From: Flagellimonas sp. S3867
GTDB taxonomy: Bacteria; Bacteroidota; Bacteroidia; Flavobacteriales; Flavobacteriaceae
Length of the DNA: 64,000 bases
NCBI RefSeq assembly: GCF_014698935.1
Contig: NZ_JACVMN010000001.1
Span: 248,001 to 312,000 of the forward strand
Direction: 5' to 3'
The notes below the pieces were generated by a model, which searched no databases, had not been told where the DNA came from, and saw only the letters and a list, made by a program, of their open reading frames with translations. Position 1 is the stretch's first letter; each line of letters begins with the position of its first letter. A program made the translations under genes and the position numbers. Below, in pieces: positions 43,697-52,332 of the stretch.

Positions 43697-44299
43697 CTAG
43701 GAAACCATATGCATTAACGTTTTGTAAACTAAATGGGTAGGTAGTCCGACCACATTGGTATAAGAGCCTTTTATTTCGGAAATGCCGATCATTCCAATCC
43801 ATTCTTGAATGCCATAGGCTCCAGCTTTGTCATAAGGTTGGCATCTGTTTATATAATGATTGATTTCTTCATCACTAAAATCCATAAACTTCACAAATGT
43901 GATTGCGCTTACCGTTTTTTGGGAAGTCGAAGTTGTGAAACACACCGATGTTATCACTTCGTGCCAGTCTCCCGACAATTTGCGTAGCATCTGGTACGCC
44001 TCGTTGGCATTGGAAGCCTTGGCCAGGGATTCATTTTTAAACCAAACCACGGTATCGGAGGTGAGCACAATCTCGTTCTCCTGAAGTTCTTGTTTGAATG
44101 GGGTGGCTTTTAGTTTAGCCAAATACATGGAAATTTGCTCGCCTTTTAAGTCTTCCGGATAGACTTCATCAACAGATTTGGGCCTAACTTCAAAATCAAG
44201 TCCTAAATCTTCCAGAAATTGTTTTCTTCGGGGCGAACCGGAACCAAGAATAAGCTTATATCCTTTTAGCTTTTCTTTTAACGGATTGCTTTCAGTCAT
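43697..44299 (-). CDS. maf: Maf-family nucleoside triphosphate pyrophosphatase
   Basis: Starting at the ATG at 44299 (MTESNPLKEKLKGYKLILGSGSPRRKQFL), the protein has 200 residues. The Maf motifs are all present: SGSPRRKQFLEDLGLDFEV, VLTSDTVVWFKNE with the catalytic Asp, SGDWHEVITSV and PYDKAGAYGIQEWIG. The enzyme hydrolyses non-canonical nucleotides (house-cleaning dTTP/UTP type). The ATG overlaps the kdsC stop by eight bases (ATGACTGA), showing an operon. Confidence 0.93.
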   Translation of the reverse strand: MTESNPLKEKLKGYKLILGSGSPRRKQFLEDLGLDFEVRPKSVDEVYPEDLKGEQISMYLAKLKATPFKQELQENEIVLTSDTVVWFKNESLAKASNANEAYQMLRKLSGDWHEVITSVCFTTSTSQKTVSAITFVKFMDFSDEEINHYINRCQPYDKAGAYGIQEWIGMIGISEIKGSYTNVVGLPTHLVYKTLMHMVS

Positions 44300-44819
44300 T
44301 TTTAGCACTGAAATTATCATTCCAATCACCACGAACCTTCAATACCTGCTCAATGATATCACGAACACATCCGTCACCACCATTTTTATGGGAAACGTAG
44401 TCAGAAATAGTTTTAACCTCGGCCACTGCGTTTTGAGGGGATGCAGCAAGTGCCACTTTTTTCATCGCAGGGATGTCAGGAAGGTCATCACCCATGTACA
44501 ATACATTTTTGGTTTCAATATTGTGAATATCCAAATACTCATCCAAAGGTTCTTCTTTGTGATGGGCGCCCAAATAAATATCGGTAACGCCAAGACCTTT
44601 TAAGCGTTCCTTGACCCCCGCATTGGTGCCACCAGAAATTACGCAGATATTATAGCCTTTTTGAAGGGCAGTTTTAACCGCATAACCATCTTTGACATTC
44701 ATTTTACGAAGCATTTCACCATCAGTTGTAATCAGTACCGAGCCATCGGTAAATACCCCGTCCACATCAAAGACAAAGGTGGTTATTTCACTTAATAGCT
44801 CTTTATAATTTTTCTTCAT
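44292..44819 (-). CDS. kdsC: KdsC-type HAD phosphatase (3-deoxy-D-manno-octulosonate 8-phosphate phosphatase)
   Basis: The 175-residue protein is a C0-type HAD phosphatase: FVFDVDGVFTDGSVLIT with both catalytic Asp residues, VISGGTNAGVKERLKGLGV, HHKEEPLDEYL and VLYMGDDLPDIPAMKKVALAASPQNA. Such tetrameric enzymes remove phosphate from Kdo-8-phosphate on the way to lipopolysaccharide. A related nucleotidyl-sugar phosphatase is possible. It overlaps the DUF2520 gene (17 bases) upstream and maf (8 bases) downstream. Confidence 0.86.
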   Translation of the reverse strand: MKKNYKELLSEITTFVFDVDGVFTDGSVLITTDGEMLRKMNVKDGYAVKTALQKGYNICVISGGTNAGVKERLKGLGVTDIYLGAHHKEEPLDEYLDIHNIETKNVLYMGDDLPDIPAMKKVALAASPQNAVAEVKTISDYVSHKNGGDGCVRDIIEQVLKVRGDWNDNFSAKND

Positions 44820-45564
44820 AGACTTTTTTTATGGCTTCACTGAACAATGTGTAAAGTTCGACATGTTTTTGGTTTTTCAATAAACTCAAATGACTTTTTA
44901 TACTTTGGTCATCTCCTCTTCGAGCGGGTCCTGTTTGTGCTTCAATAGGGGATATCTCTAGAATTTTTTTTGCAGTTTCCTGAATCAAAGGTTGCAAAAG
45001 CGAAAACGAAAGCCCCTCTTTTTGACAAATATCCTCTCCAATATGATAAAGATGATTTGTGAAATTGTTTACAAACACCGCTGCGAGGTGTAGTTTTTTG
45101 CGTTGTTCTGAATCAATCTGATAAACTCTTCCAGAGACTTCCTGCGCTAGGGCTTGCAAAAGTTGTAACGATGAATCTTGCTTTACTTCTAGACAGACAG
45201 GTATGTCCTTAAAATCCAATGGTTTACCTTCTGTAAATGTTTGAAGAGGGTAGAACACGCCTCTATTCGGTATTGGAATGCAATCCATCTCCTTGGCTCC
45301 AGATGTATGGACAACAATTCCCTTTTTTGACGAAAGATGCTCTGCAACCTGCACAATGGCATCGTCCTTTACAGCTATAATATAGACATCAGCATCTTTA
45401 ATTTCTGAAGGAATCGAGCAGGTTGCAACTTGCGGCTGAAATCGTTTTAGTTTTTCGGCATTTCTACCATAAACTTGTTCAATCTTAACATTTGGTGCGG
45501 AGATAAAAGCATCAAATAGATGTTGGGCCAAATTGCCTGTTCCAAGAAGGATTACGGAATACAT
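44803..45564 (-). CDS. Rossmann/DUF2520 domain protein
   Basis: The 253-residue protein starts with a nucleotide-binding fold (VILLGTGNLAQHLFDAF, VYIIAVKDDAIVQVAEHL, IVVHTSGAKEMD). It ends in the DUF2520 helical domain (RKKLHLAAVFVNNFTNHLYHIGEDIC; IEAQTGPARRGD). It resembles ketopantoate-reductase and 6-phosphogluconate-dehydrogenase relatives; substrate unknown. It heads the kdsC-maf run. TATTTTTG at 45569-45576 on the minus strand is a perfect -7 only about five bases before the ATG, so the message may be nearly leaderless. Confidence 0.87.
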   Translation of the reverse strand: MYSVILLGTGNLAQHLFDAFISAPNVKIEQVYGRNAEKLKRFQPQVATCSIPSEIKDADVYIIAVKDDAIVQVAEHLSSKKGIVVHTSGAKEMDCIPIPNRGVFYPLQTFTEGKPLDFKDIPVCLEVKQDSSLQLLQALAQEVSGRVYQIDSEQRKKLHLAAVFVNNFTNHLYHIGEDICQKEGLSFSLLQPLIQETAKKILEISPIEAQTGPARRGDDQSIKSHLSLLKNQKHVELYTLFSEAIKKVYEEKL

Positions 45565-45605
45565 GAATCAAAAATAGCCAACAGGAAACAAATGGATAAA
45601 AGAAA

Positions 45606-45626
45606 AGCCACCTAATTTAGGTGGCT
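45606..45626 (-). terminator. Terminator of the doxX-lipoprotein operon
   Basis: AGCCACC pairs with GGTGGCT, extended by TAA/TTA, and on the minus strand is followed by TTTTCTTTTATCC. Confidence 0.8.
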
Positions 45627-45650
45627 GATTCAGTTTTAAACAGGAATTGC

Positions 45651-46034
45651 TCAGGCACAAGCTACAGTAACATCATGCCTATGGGCATTTCCGGTAGTAG
45701 ACTCCACCGTAATCTGACTGTTGCTTTGCAACGAGTTAAAATGACTTGTGGTAAGTTTAACCTTGTGATCATGCCCAGAACCTCCTTGAATGGAATATTC
45801 TTTTTCCACCCCGGCAGCGACATCTTCTTTTGATACAAGAAGCGTGTGACCATGGTTACTGGTAATTGTAATCGCATTGGCACCATTTTCGGAACAATCA
45901 CGCGCACTGGGATCAATGTTGGGATCTCCATTGGCACTGTCATCATTTGAGCAACCTAAAATCGAATACGCAGGCACGGCCACGAGCATGGCCCCTGCAG
46001 CTTTTTTGATAAAACTTTTTCTGTTCATTTTCAT
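45651..46034 (-). CDS. Exported lipoprotein with three His-x-His motifs
   Basis: The 127-residue protein begins MKMNRKSFIKKAAGAMLVAV and has a lipobox-like SILGC (Cys28); a second ATG is available at 46028. The mature part is beta-rich and carries HGH, HDH and HRH at roughly regular spacing (NHGHTLLVS, SGHDHKVKLT, AHRHDVTVAC) plus two further Cys. This suggests metal binding, perhaps copper or zinc, though I know no named family. It follows the DoxX-like gene by about 75 bases and would share its ECF-type promoter. Confidence 0.75.
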   Translation of the reverse strand: MKMNRKSFIKKAAGAMLVAVPAYSILGCSNDDSANGDPNIDPSARDCSENGANAITITSNHGHTLLVSKEDVAAGVEKEYSIQGGSGHDHKVKLTTSHFNSLQSNSQITVESTTGNAHRHDVTVACA

Positions 46035-46108
46035 AGGATTTGTTTTTTTAATTAATTAAGATACTGATAACTAGTTGGATAGAAAGAAGTTGCTCTGTTA
46101 AATTATCT

Positions 46109-46480
46109 TTAGGTAGCTTCGGGACTATACAGTTTGGCCAAAGCAAATGCGCCTACGGCCATTACCAAATCTCTAACCGCTACATCAATGTATTTGCCAC
46201 TAAAAACCAGGACTAAAGCGATTGCAATCAACCAAGACATTACAACCAATGCGCCAACTTTTGGTTTAACGAAGACAAGAATTCCAGCAATGATTTCGAT
46301 GACCCCTACAATCATCATAAAAGTTCCTGCTTCCAAAGGGAGCATATCTGAAAACCCAGCCGAAACATATTGTCCCCAGTCGGTCAACAGGTTAGTGAAC
46401 TTGTCCAGTCCGGCAATAATTGGGACTAAACCGTAGGTATACTTTAACACGGATTTTACCAATGTAATATTTGACTCCAT
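46109..46480 (-). CDS. DoxX-like membrane protein
   Basis: I take the ATG at 46480 (MESNITLVKSVLKYTYGLVPIIAG), giving 123 residues with four membrane helices. The pattern GLDKFTNLLTDW, then FMMIVGVIEIIAGILVFVKPKVGALVV and VAVRDLVMAVGAFALAKLY, fits the DoxX/DoxD-like group of small quinone-linked membrane proteins. It is transcribed from one arm of a palindromic divergent promoter shared with the sigma factor gene, and is probably in an operon with the His-rich lipoprotein. Confidence 0.78.
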   Translation of the reverse strand: MESNITLVKSVLKYTYGLVPIIAGLDKFTNLLTDWGQYVSAGFSDMLPLEAGTFMMIVGVIEIIAGILVFVKPKVGALVVMSWLIAIALVLVFSGKYIDVAVRDLVMAVGAFALAKLYSPEAT

Positions 46481-46500
46481 AATTTTAAGTTTTAATTTTA

Positions 46501-46526
46501 GATAAGGGAGTACCAAAAAGGTTACA
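46501..46526 (-). promoter_or_regulatory. ECF-type promoter of the doxX-lipoprotein operon
   Basis: On the minus strand TGTAAC (46526-46521) is followed by TATCTAAA, with TATC at 46504-46501. The spacing is identical to that of the two other promoters of this set. The ATG lies about 20 bases further. Confidence 0.68.
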
Positions 46527-46562
46527 AAATTTTGTAACTATTTGATTAAAACTGCATCTAAA
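46521..46562 (+). promoter_or_regulatory. ECF-type promoter of the sigma factor gene (autoregulation)
   Basis: The perfect palindrome GTTACAAAATTTTGTAAC (46521-46538) supplies TGTAAC on both strands. On the plus strand CATCTAAA (46555-46562) lies at the same distance from TGTAAC (46533) as in the doxX promoter. Transcription would start shortly before the ATG at 46578. Confidence 0.65.
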
Positions 46563-46577
46563 GGCAAAGCAGGAGCA

Positions 46578-47258
46578 ATGGAACCAATTCAAATAAGCAA
46601 TTTTAAGCATCATAAACTACCTGAATCCGAGATTATTAAACGTATTCTATCCGGAGAGAGGGAATTGTATGAAATACTTTTGAGAAGGAACAACCAGAAA
46701 CTCTTCAGGGTAATCCGTAGTTATATAAAAGATGAATCGGAGGTTGAGGATATAATGCAGAATACGTATTTAAAGGCATTCGAGAAATTGTATCAGTTTA
46801 AGCATTCCTCCGCTTATGGAACCTGGTTGATTCGAATTGGAATCAATGAAGTGCTTGCGCGATTAAAAGAAAAAGATAGGGTTGTTCATCTCTACCAACG
46901 ACCTTTTGAAGCTAAACAAAATACTATTTTGGAAATACCCGATAAAAGTCAATTAAATCCCGAAAAGCGTATCATAAGAAACGAGGCAAAACAACTTTTG
47001 GAAAATGCCATAGATTCTTTGGATACAAAATATAGGACAGTTTATATCCTCAAAGAAATTGAAGAAATGTCAATCAATGATATTTCGGACTGTCTAAAAA
47101 TTTCCAAATCCAATGTAAAAGTTCGTTTGCATAGAGCCAAAAACACATTAAAAGAAAAGCTTTATGAGCTAACAAACAACAAAGAAGATGTGTTTGGATT
47201 TGGTTTTAGCCGATGCGATAACATAACTGATAAGGTAATGGCAGCTATACTTCAATAG
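46578..47258 (+). CDS. ECF RNA polymerase sigma factor
   Basis: From the ATG at 46578 the protein has 226 residues; a TTG at 46542 lies upstream of the predicted transcription start and is less likely. Region 2 is LYEILLRRNNQKLFRVIRSYIKDESEVEDIMQNTYLKAFEKLYQF, with SAYGTWLIRIGINEVLARLK. Region 4 is LDTKYRTVYILKEIEEMSINDISDCLKISKSNVKVRLHRAKNTLK. A C-terminal extension, FGFGFSRCDNITDKVMAAIL, follows, a feature I recall from some Bacteroidetes sigma factors. There is no adjacent anti-sigma gene. Its targets appear to include its own gene, doxX and the diheme cytochrome gene. Confidence 0.92.
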   Translation: MEPIQISNFKHHKLPESEIIKRILSGERELYEILLRRNNQKLFRVIRSYIKDESEVEDIMQNTYLKAFEKLYQFKHSSAYGTWLIRIGINEVLARLKEKDRVVHLYQRPFEAKQNTILEIPDKSQLNPEKRIIRNEAKQLLENAIDSLDTKYRTVYILKEIEEMSINDISDCLKISKSNVKVRLHRAKNTLKEKLYELTNNKEDVFGFGFSRCDNITDKVMAAILQ

Positions 47259-47295
47259 ATATACATCCATCAGCCTGTAAAAACTTCTCGAATTT

Positions 47296-47321
47296 TGTAA
47301 CCTTTTATCTTGTTTCCTATC
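47296..47321 (+). promoter_or_regulatory. ECF-type promoter of the diheme cytochrome gene
   Basis: TGTAACCTTTT at 47296 and TATC at 47318-47321 have the same spacing as in the doxX and sigma promoters, and TTTTGTAACCTTTT is identical to the doxX one. The ATG is about 110 bases downstream. Confidence 0.68.
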
Positions 47322-47430
47322 AAAAGATAGAAGCAGAGCATAACACATGCAACCAGTTTTTGTTTGCTCATGGTTCAATTGAATGGCATCAAAGCCATTT
47401 ATTGTTGAAACCTCAAAAAATCTATCTGTT

Positions 47431-48756
47431 ATGAAAACGAAAAAAATACTTGCCCCATTGCTGCTTTTGGCAGTTTTAGTGTTGTTTGTAAGATGCTTCA
47501 AAGGAGATAATGGCCCTGACATTAGGGAGTTGATCATTCCACCACCGATTGAGTTGGATTTGAACCCCACTTTGGTTGCTAAAGGCCAGGATATTTTTAG
47601 GTTCGACACCTTTGGAGATGAATCCTTTTGGAGTGGCGTACTCAAACTTGACAAGGCAGTTTTAGGAGAGAACAATGGAGGGTTTGGACCAGGAGTAAGT
47701 CCTAATACGGCTTTGGCTGTGGGACTCAAGGTTGATGTAGATGCCCTACCACAAAATATATTGGATGCAATCGCATCTGGAGATGTAGACCTAGATGATC
47801 CAGCCACGACCGCTGCTCTGTTGAGTCTTAATGCGGTAGTTGGGGTGAAGGGCAATTTCAATGATGCTGGCGACTTAATATCTATGGGAATTTCCTGTGC
47901 ACTTTGCCATTCTACTGTAGACGATTCTTTTACTTCAGGAATTGGAAAAAGACTGGACGGATGGCCAAATCGAGACCTTAATGTAGGAGCCATCATAGGA
48001 ATTACGGATAATGCTCCGTTGGCCGATTTGCTTGAGGTTGACGTGGCTACATTGAATTCGGTATTGAATGCATGGGGCCCTGGTCGTTTTCCAGCAGCTC
48101 TGCTAATAGATGGCAAGGCCACCAAACCAGATGGATCAATCGCGGCCAACCTTATTCCACCGGCACATGGACTTCAGGGTCTTGAAAAGGCAACCTATAC
48201 GGGATGGGGAGATATCACCTATTGGAATAGGTTTGTTGCAGTTTTAGAGATGGGAGGGCAAGGTAATTTTGCAGATCCAAGATTAAATGATCCAGTCCAA
48301 TTTCCGATAGCTGTTAAAAGAGGAGCTTTTGATGTCATGGTCGATGAGGATTTAGTGGGCCCAAAACTGGAGGCGCTTCGCGAGTACCAGCTTTCACTTT
48401 TGGCACCAGAACCTGAAGCAGGTAGTTTTGATGTAAAAGCAGCCATCCGTGGAAAAAAAATATTTGAACACAAAGCAAAATGTGTGGGCTGCCATCCGGC
48501 TCCGGTTTTTAGTGATGATGAACTTCACTTGCCAGAAGAAATTGGCATTGATGGCTTCGAAGCTGATAGATCGCCCACCGGTAAATATAGAACCCCGCCA
48601 CTTCGTGGCCTCTTTGCAAAAGCCAAAGGCGGATTTTTCCACGATGGCAGGTTTGCCAATTTGGATGAAGTAATAGATCACTATAACAATCATTTTAATC
48701 TTCGTTTGAACACTAGACAAAAAAGTGATTTAAAAGCATATCTAAGTGCACTATGA
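47431..48756 (+). CDS. Exported diheme cytochrome c (peroxidase-like) lipoprotein
   Basis: Starting at the ATG at 47431, the 441-residue protein has a lipoprotein signal (LLLLAVLVLFVRC, Cys22). It has two heme c motifs, CALCH (156-160) and CVGCH (351-355), and the late FHDGRFANLDEVIDHYNNHF typical of the MauG/cytochrome c peroxidase group. Relatives reduce hydrogen peroxide or oxidise other substrates at the cell surface. The ECF-type promoter upstream ties it to the sigma factor gene, and the cytochrome-maturation gene ccsBA follows 270 bases later. Confidence 0.86.
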   Translation: MKTKKILAPLLLLAVLVLFVRCFKGDNGPDIRELIIPPPIELDLNPTLVAKGQDIFRFDTFGDESFWSGVLKLDKAVLGENNGGFGPGVSPNTALAVGLKVDVDALPQNILDAIASGDVDLDDPATTAALLSLNAVVGVKGNFNDAGDLISMGISCALCHSTVDDSFTSGIGKRLDGWPNRDLNVGAIIGITDNAPLADLLEVDVATLNSVLNAWGPGRFPAALLIDGKATKPDGSIAANLIPPAHGLQGLEKATYTGWGDITYWNRFVAVLEMGGQGNFADPRLNDPVQFPIAVKRGAFDVMVDEDLVGPKLEALREYQLSLLAPEPEAGSFDVKAAIRGKKIFEHKAKCVGCHPAPVFSDDELHLPEEIGIDGFEADRSPTGKYRTPPLRGLFAKAKGGFFHDGRFANLDEVIDHYNNHFNLRLNTRQKSDLKAYLSAL

Positions 48757-48802
48757 AGGGAAGAAAATTGCAGCTATGAAATAGAAAGTAATGATGTCTT
48801 CC

Positions 48803-48865
48803 AATTGTCCCTTTTAGGAGTGTTTGGGCCTCAGGGCGGAACTCTTAAAGGGACAATTTTTATTT
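48803..48865 (+). terminator. Terminator of the diheme cytochrome gene
   Basis: AATTGTCCCTTTTAGGAGT pairs with ACTCTTAAAGGGACAATT across a 19-base loop and is followed by TTTATTTTG. The stem is long (about 17 pairs with one bulge). Confidence 0.7.
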
Positions 48866-48988
48866 TGAACTCATACTACTGCCACTCTAACTGCTGGCAT
48901 CCTAAAAATATGCGGACATTCTGTTCTTTCCTTTTATGACCCATATAAATCGGGAGGGGGATTATATGGATTTTAACCATTTAGTAGC

Positions 48989-48996
48989 TACCTTTG
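48989..48996 (+). promoter_or_regulatory. Predicted -7 element of the ccsBA gene
   Basis: TACCTTTG is a perfect TAnnTTTG, followed by TGGC, 26 bases before the ATG. No clear -33 element. Confidence 0.48.
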
Positions 48997-49021
48997 TGGC
49001 CTTTTAACTAGACTTCCTGTT

Positions 49022-52000
49022 ATGCTGGAAAAACTTTCCAAAACCCTGTTCTCAACACGATTAATGGCCGTCCTTTTTTTAGTTTTCGCAACAGCGATGG
49101 CATTTGGAACCTTTGTGGAAAGTTGGTACAGCACCGAAACCGCCAGAATCTATATTTATAATACCACCTGGTTTGAGGTGATCATGGTCTTTTTTATGAT
49201 CAACTTTATCGGAAACATTTTTCGGTACCGACTTTTAAACTGGAATAAATGGCCCGTGCTTACCCTTCACTTATCTTGGATATTGATAATTGTTGGCGCA
49301 TTTGTCACCCGTTATATCAGCTATGAAGGAATGATGCCCATACGAGAAGGAAACGTGGAAAAGCGTTTTTATTCCGATAAAACATACCTCACTGCTTTTG
49401 TCGACGGGGAAATCAATGATGAAACCAAGCGTAAGGTCTTGGAAGACGATTTGATTGTTACCGCCGAGGGGAAGCGTTCCAGCCTTCCCTGGAAATCTGA
49501 TTTTAATGGACAAGCTTTTACCATTTCCTATGTCGATTTTATTGACGGTGCCGAAGAGGGATTGATTCCGGATGAAAATGGGCAGGAATACTTAAAAATT
49601 GTCGAAGCTGGAGATGGACAGCGTCACGAGCATTATTTGGAAAACGGAAAAGTGGCCAGCATTCATAATGTGTTGTTCGCACTGAACAAGGAAACCCCGG
49701 GAGCTATTAACATTTTTGCCGATGCAGACAGCTATCAAATAAAATCACCTTTTCAAGGAGCTTTTATGCGTATGGCGGACCAATTTCAAGGTGAGGTTGT
49801 AAACGATAGTCTTCAAACGCTACAATTAAGATCACTTTACACCATGGCCGGAATGCAGTTTGTTATTCCTGAACGTGTAGTTAAGGGAAGTTATGGCATT
49901 GTAAAGGTTCCTGAAAATGAAGTTACAGAAGCTACCCAAGATGCATTGGTTGTTTCAATTTCAGTCAACGGGGAAACCATTGAACAAAAATTATTGGGAG
50001 GTAAGGGAACATCCAATTATTCAGACAAAATCAAAGTTGGCGGACTGGATTTTTCATTAAGCTATGGTTCCAAAGTGTACGAACTACCATTTGGGATTCG
50101 ATTAAATGATTTCATTGCGGAAAAATATCCCGGAACAGAAACAGGCTATGCCTCCTTCATGAGCAGGATTACCGTGGATGATGAACGTCCTTTTGATTAT
50201 GACATTTATATGAACCATGTTCTCGATCATCAAGGATATCGATTTTTTCAATCCAGCTTTCATCCAGATGAAAAGGGAACTGTTTTATCCGTAAACCACG
50301 ACTTTTGGGGCACATGGATAACCTATATTGGCTATTTCTTGCTTTATATTGGTTTAATGGGAATCATGTTTTTTGGAAAGACACGTTTCCGGGATTTACA
50401 ACAGGCGCTTGAAAAGGTAAAGATTAAAAAAGCGACATTGTCTTTGGCAATTTTCATGGTTACAGGTTTTGCCTTGGCCCAAGAAGAAGCAACAGATGGA
50501 CATGAGCATGCCAACTTGCCAACAACGGCCCAGGTCGATTCCATAATTATGTCCAGTATTGTATCCGAGGAACATGCGGAAAAATTTGGAGCACTGGTGA
50601 TTCAGGATGAAGGCGGTCGGATGAAACCCATTCATACCTTCGCATCTGAGGTTTTGCGCAAATTAAGTGGAAAAAGCACCTATAACGGCCTAACCGCCAA
50701 TCAGGTGTTTTTGTCTATGATGATGAATCCTGGAGTGTGGTACAATACGGAGTTCATAACATTGGCCAAAAGAGAGAACGACAGTATTCGGAATATCATA
50801 GGTGTTCCTAAAGGAACCAAATATGTAAAGGCTACCGATTTTTTCGATTCCAAAGGCAATTTTAAGATGAGGTCTTATGTCGAAAAAGCCACATCCACAA
50901 CCAATCCATCAAACTTTGAAAAAGATTTTAAAAAGGTTTTTGAAAGATTAAGCCTATTGGACATTGCCCTTAGCGGACAGATCATAAAAATATTTCCATT
51001 GTTGAACGATGAAAACAACAAATGGATTTCGGCAATAGAATATCGCTCCGGACAATATCAGGTTTCCGATTCATTGTATTCCAATTTCATAAAGAATGCA
51101 ATGCCCTATTATCTCGGGACATTAAAAACTTCCATAGCATCAGACGATTATTCGCAACCCGATAAATTGTTGGAAGCTTTTAAACAAAATCAAAAAAATC
51201 ACGGAGCAGAGGTCTTACCGGATGAAAAAAAGATTAAGGCAGAAATATTATATAACAAGCTCGATATTTTTAATCGTTTGTATATGTATTACGCTTTGGT
51301 TGGAGTAGTGTTGTTTTTTATTCTGATACTTCAAATTTTTAAGAAAAGAAAGGTATTGGATGCAGCGGTTTACCTCTTAAAAGGAACCATAGTACTGTTC
51401 TTTATTTGGCACACTGCCGGTTTGGTCATGCGATGGTATATTTCTGGACATGCTCCGTGGAGTGATGCTTATGAAAGTATTCTCTATGTTGCTTGGGCTA
51501 CGGTAGGCATTAGTTTGGCTTTTGTGAAGAAAAGTGAGTTTGCGGTGGCCTGTGGTGCTTTTGGAGCATCACTGTTATTGGCTGTGGCCCACCAAAGTTG
51601 GGTTGATCCAGCTATTGCAAACCTTGTTCCTGTATTGGACAGTTATTGGTTGATGATTCATGTTGCAGTGATTGTAGGTAGTTACGGCCCCTTAACAGTG
51701 GGGATGATTCTCGGGGTTGTTTCTTTATTACTTATCATTTTGACCACCAAAAAGAACAAAGCACGAATGGAGCTGAATCTACGAGAGTTAACCATTATAA
51801 ATGAATTGGCTTTAACTGCAGGATTGGTTATGCTTACCATAGGTAACTTTTTAGGTGGGCAATGGGCCAATGAAAGTTGGGGAAGATATTGGGGCTGGGA
51901 CCCCAAAGAGACCTGGGCATTGATTTCAATCATGGTATATGCTTTTGTGTTGCATATGCGTCTAGTTCCTGGATTACGAAGTAAATGGACGTTCAGTTTT

Positions 52001-52189
52001 GCTAGTATCATTGCCTTTGGTAGTATTATGATGACTTATTTCGGAGTCAATTTTTATTTGGTTGGCCTTCATAGCTATGCTAGTGGAGATCAAGTTATCA
52101 CACCGTCTTTTGTATGGTATGCCCTATTGGGAGTGTTTATTTTAGGCGGAATAAGTCTTTGGAGATACCGGGTCAATTATGTTAAATAA
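49022..52189 (+). CDS. ccsA: Cytochrome c biogenesis protein CcsBA (system II, ResB-CcsA fusion)
   Basis: The 1055-residue protein fuses a ResB/CcsB-like N-terminal half and a CcsA-like C-terminal half. The first has membrane helices from residue 10, then a large periplasmic domain with FFQSSFHPDEKGT. The second has seven or so helices with the heme-handling WWD-type motif WGRYWGWDPKETWALIS. A hydrophilic segment around EEATDGHEHANLPTTAQ separates the halves. It moves heme across the membrane and attaches it to CxxCH apocytochromes, such as the diheme protein encoded just upstream. Confidence 0.93.
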   Translation: MLEKLSKTLFSTRLMAVLFLVFATAMAFGTFVESWYSTETARIYIYNTTWFEVIMVFFMINFIGNIFRYRLLNWNKWPVLTLHLSWILIIVGAFVTRYISYEGMMPIREGNVEKRFYSDKTYLTAFVDGEINDETKRKVLEDDLIVTAEGKRSSLPWKSDFNGQAFTISYVDFIDGAEEGLIPDENGQEYLKIVEAGDGQRHEHYLENGKVASIHNVLFALNKETPGAINIFADADSYQIKSPFQGAFMRMADQFQGEVVNDSLQTLQLRSLYTMAGMQFVIPERVVKGSYGIVKVPENEVTEATQDALVVSISVNGETIEQKLLGGKGTSNYSDKIKVGGLDFSLSYGSKVYELPFGIRLNDFIAEKYPGTETGYASFMSRITVDDERPFDYDIYMNHVLDHQGYRFFQSSFHPDEKGTVLSVNHDFWGTWITYIGYFLLYIGLMGIMFFGKTRFRDLQQALEKVKIKKATLSLAIFMVTGFALAQEEATDGHEHANLPTTAQVDSIIMSSIVSEEHAEKFGALVIQDEGGRMKPIHTFASEVLRKLSGKSTYNGLTANQVFLSMMMNPGVWYNTEFITLAKRENDSIRNIIGVPKGTKYVKATDFFDSKGNFKMRSYVEKATSTTNPSNFEKDFKKVFERLSLLDIALSGQIIKIFPLLNDENNKWISAIEYRSGQYQVSDSLYSNFIKNAMPYYLGTLKTSIASDDYSQPDKLLEAFKQNQKNHGAEVLPDEKKIKAEILYNKLDIFNRLYMYYALVGVVLFFILILQIFKKRKVLDAAVYLLKGTIVLFFIWHTAGLVMRWYISGHAPWSDAYESILYVAWATVGISLAFVKKSEFAVACGAFGASLLLAVAHQSWVDPAIANLVPVLDSYWLMIHVAVIVGSYGPLTVGMILGVVSLLLIILTTKKNKARMELNLRELTIINELALTAGLVMLTIGNFLGGQWANESWGRYWGWDPKETWALISIMVYAFVLHMRLVPGLRSKWTFSFASIIAFGSIMMTYFGVNFYLVGLHSYASGDQVITPSFVWYALLGVFILGGISLWRYRVNYVK

Positions 52190-52223
52190 TTACGGAAAAT
52201 AACCCCGTCTTCAAAAAAAATCC

Positions 52224-52332
52224 CATATTTGCGCCATTATGAAGTTATAGAATTATGTACGCAATAGATGTCACCATTGGCTTTAAGCCAAAAAAGTAAC
52301 CGAAAGCACTTCTTTCGGACTTGTGACATTTA
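52224..52332 (+). ncRNA. Structured leader (three-way junction candidate) of the MATE gene
   Basis: A near-consensus -7 element, CATATTTG (52224-52231), would start transcription about 52238. In the leader TAGATGTCAC (52265-52274) pairs with GTGACATTTA (52323-52332), closing a junction. It encloses hairpins TTGGC/GCCAA (52277-52291) and CCGAAAG-cactt-CTTTCGG (52300-52318). The order stem-hairpin-hairpin is that of a riboswitch aptamer. The ATG is 30 bases past the closing stem. I cannot match it to a known riboswitch class. Confidence 0.45.

Noticed and set aside
47169..48149. Long minus-strand frame (326 codons) over the sigma/cytochrome region
   Set aside because: It is antisense to a well-supported diheme cytochrome gene and sigma gene and has a low-complexity Ser/Pro/Ala composition typical of a shadow frame.
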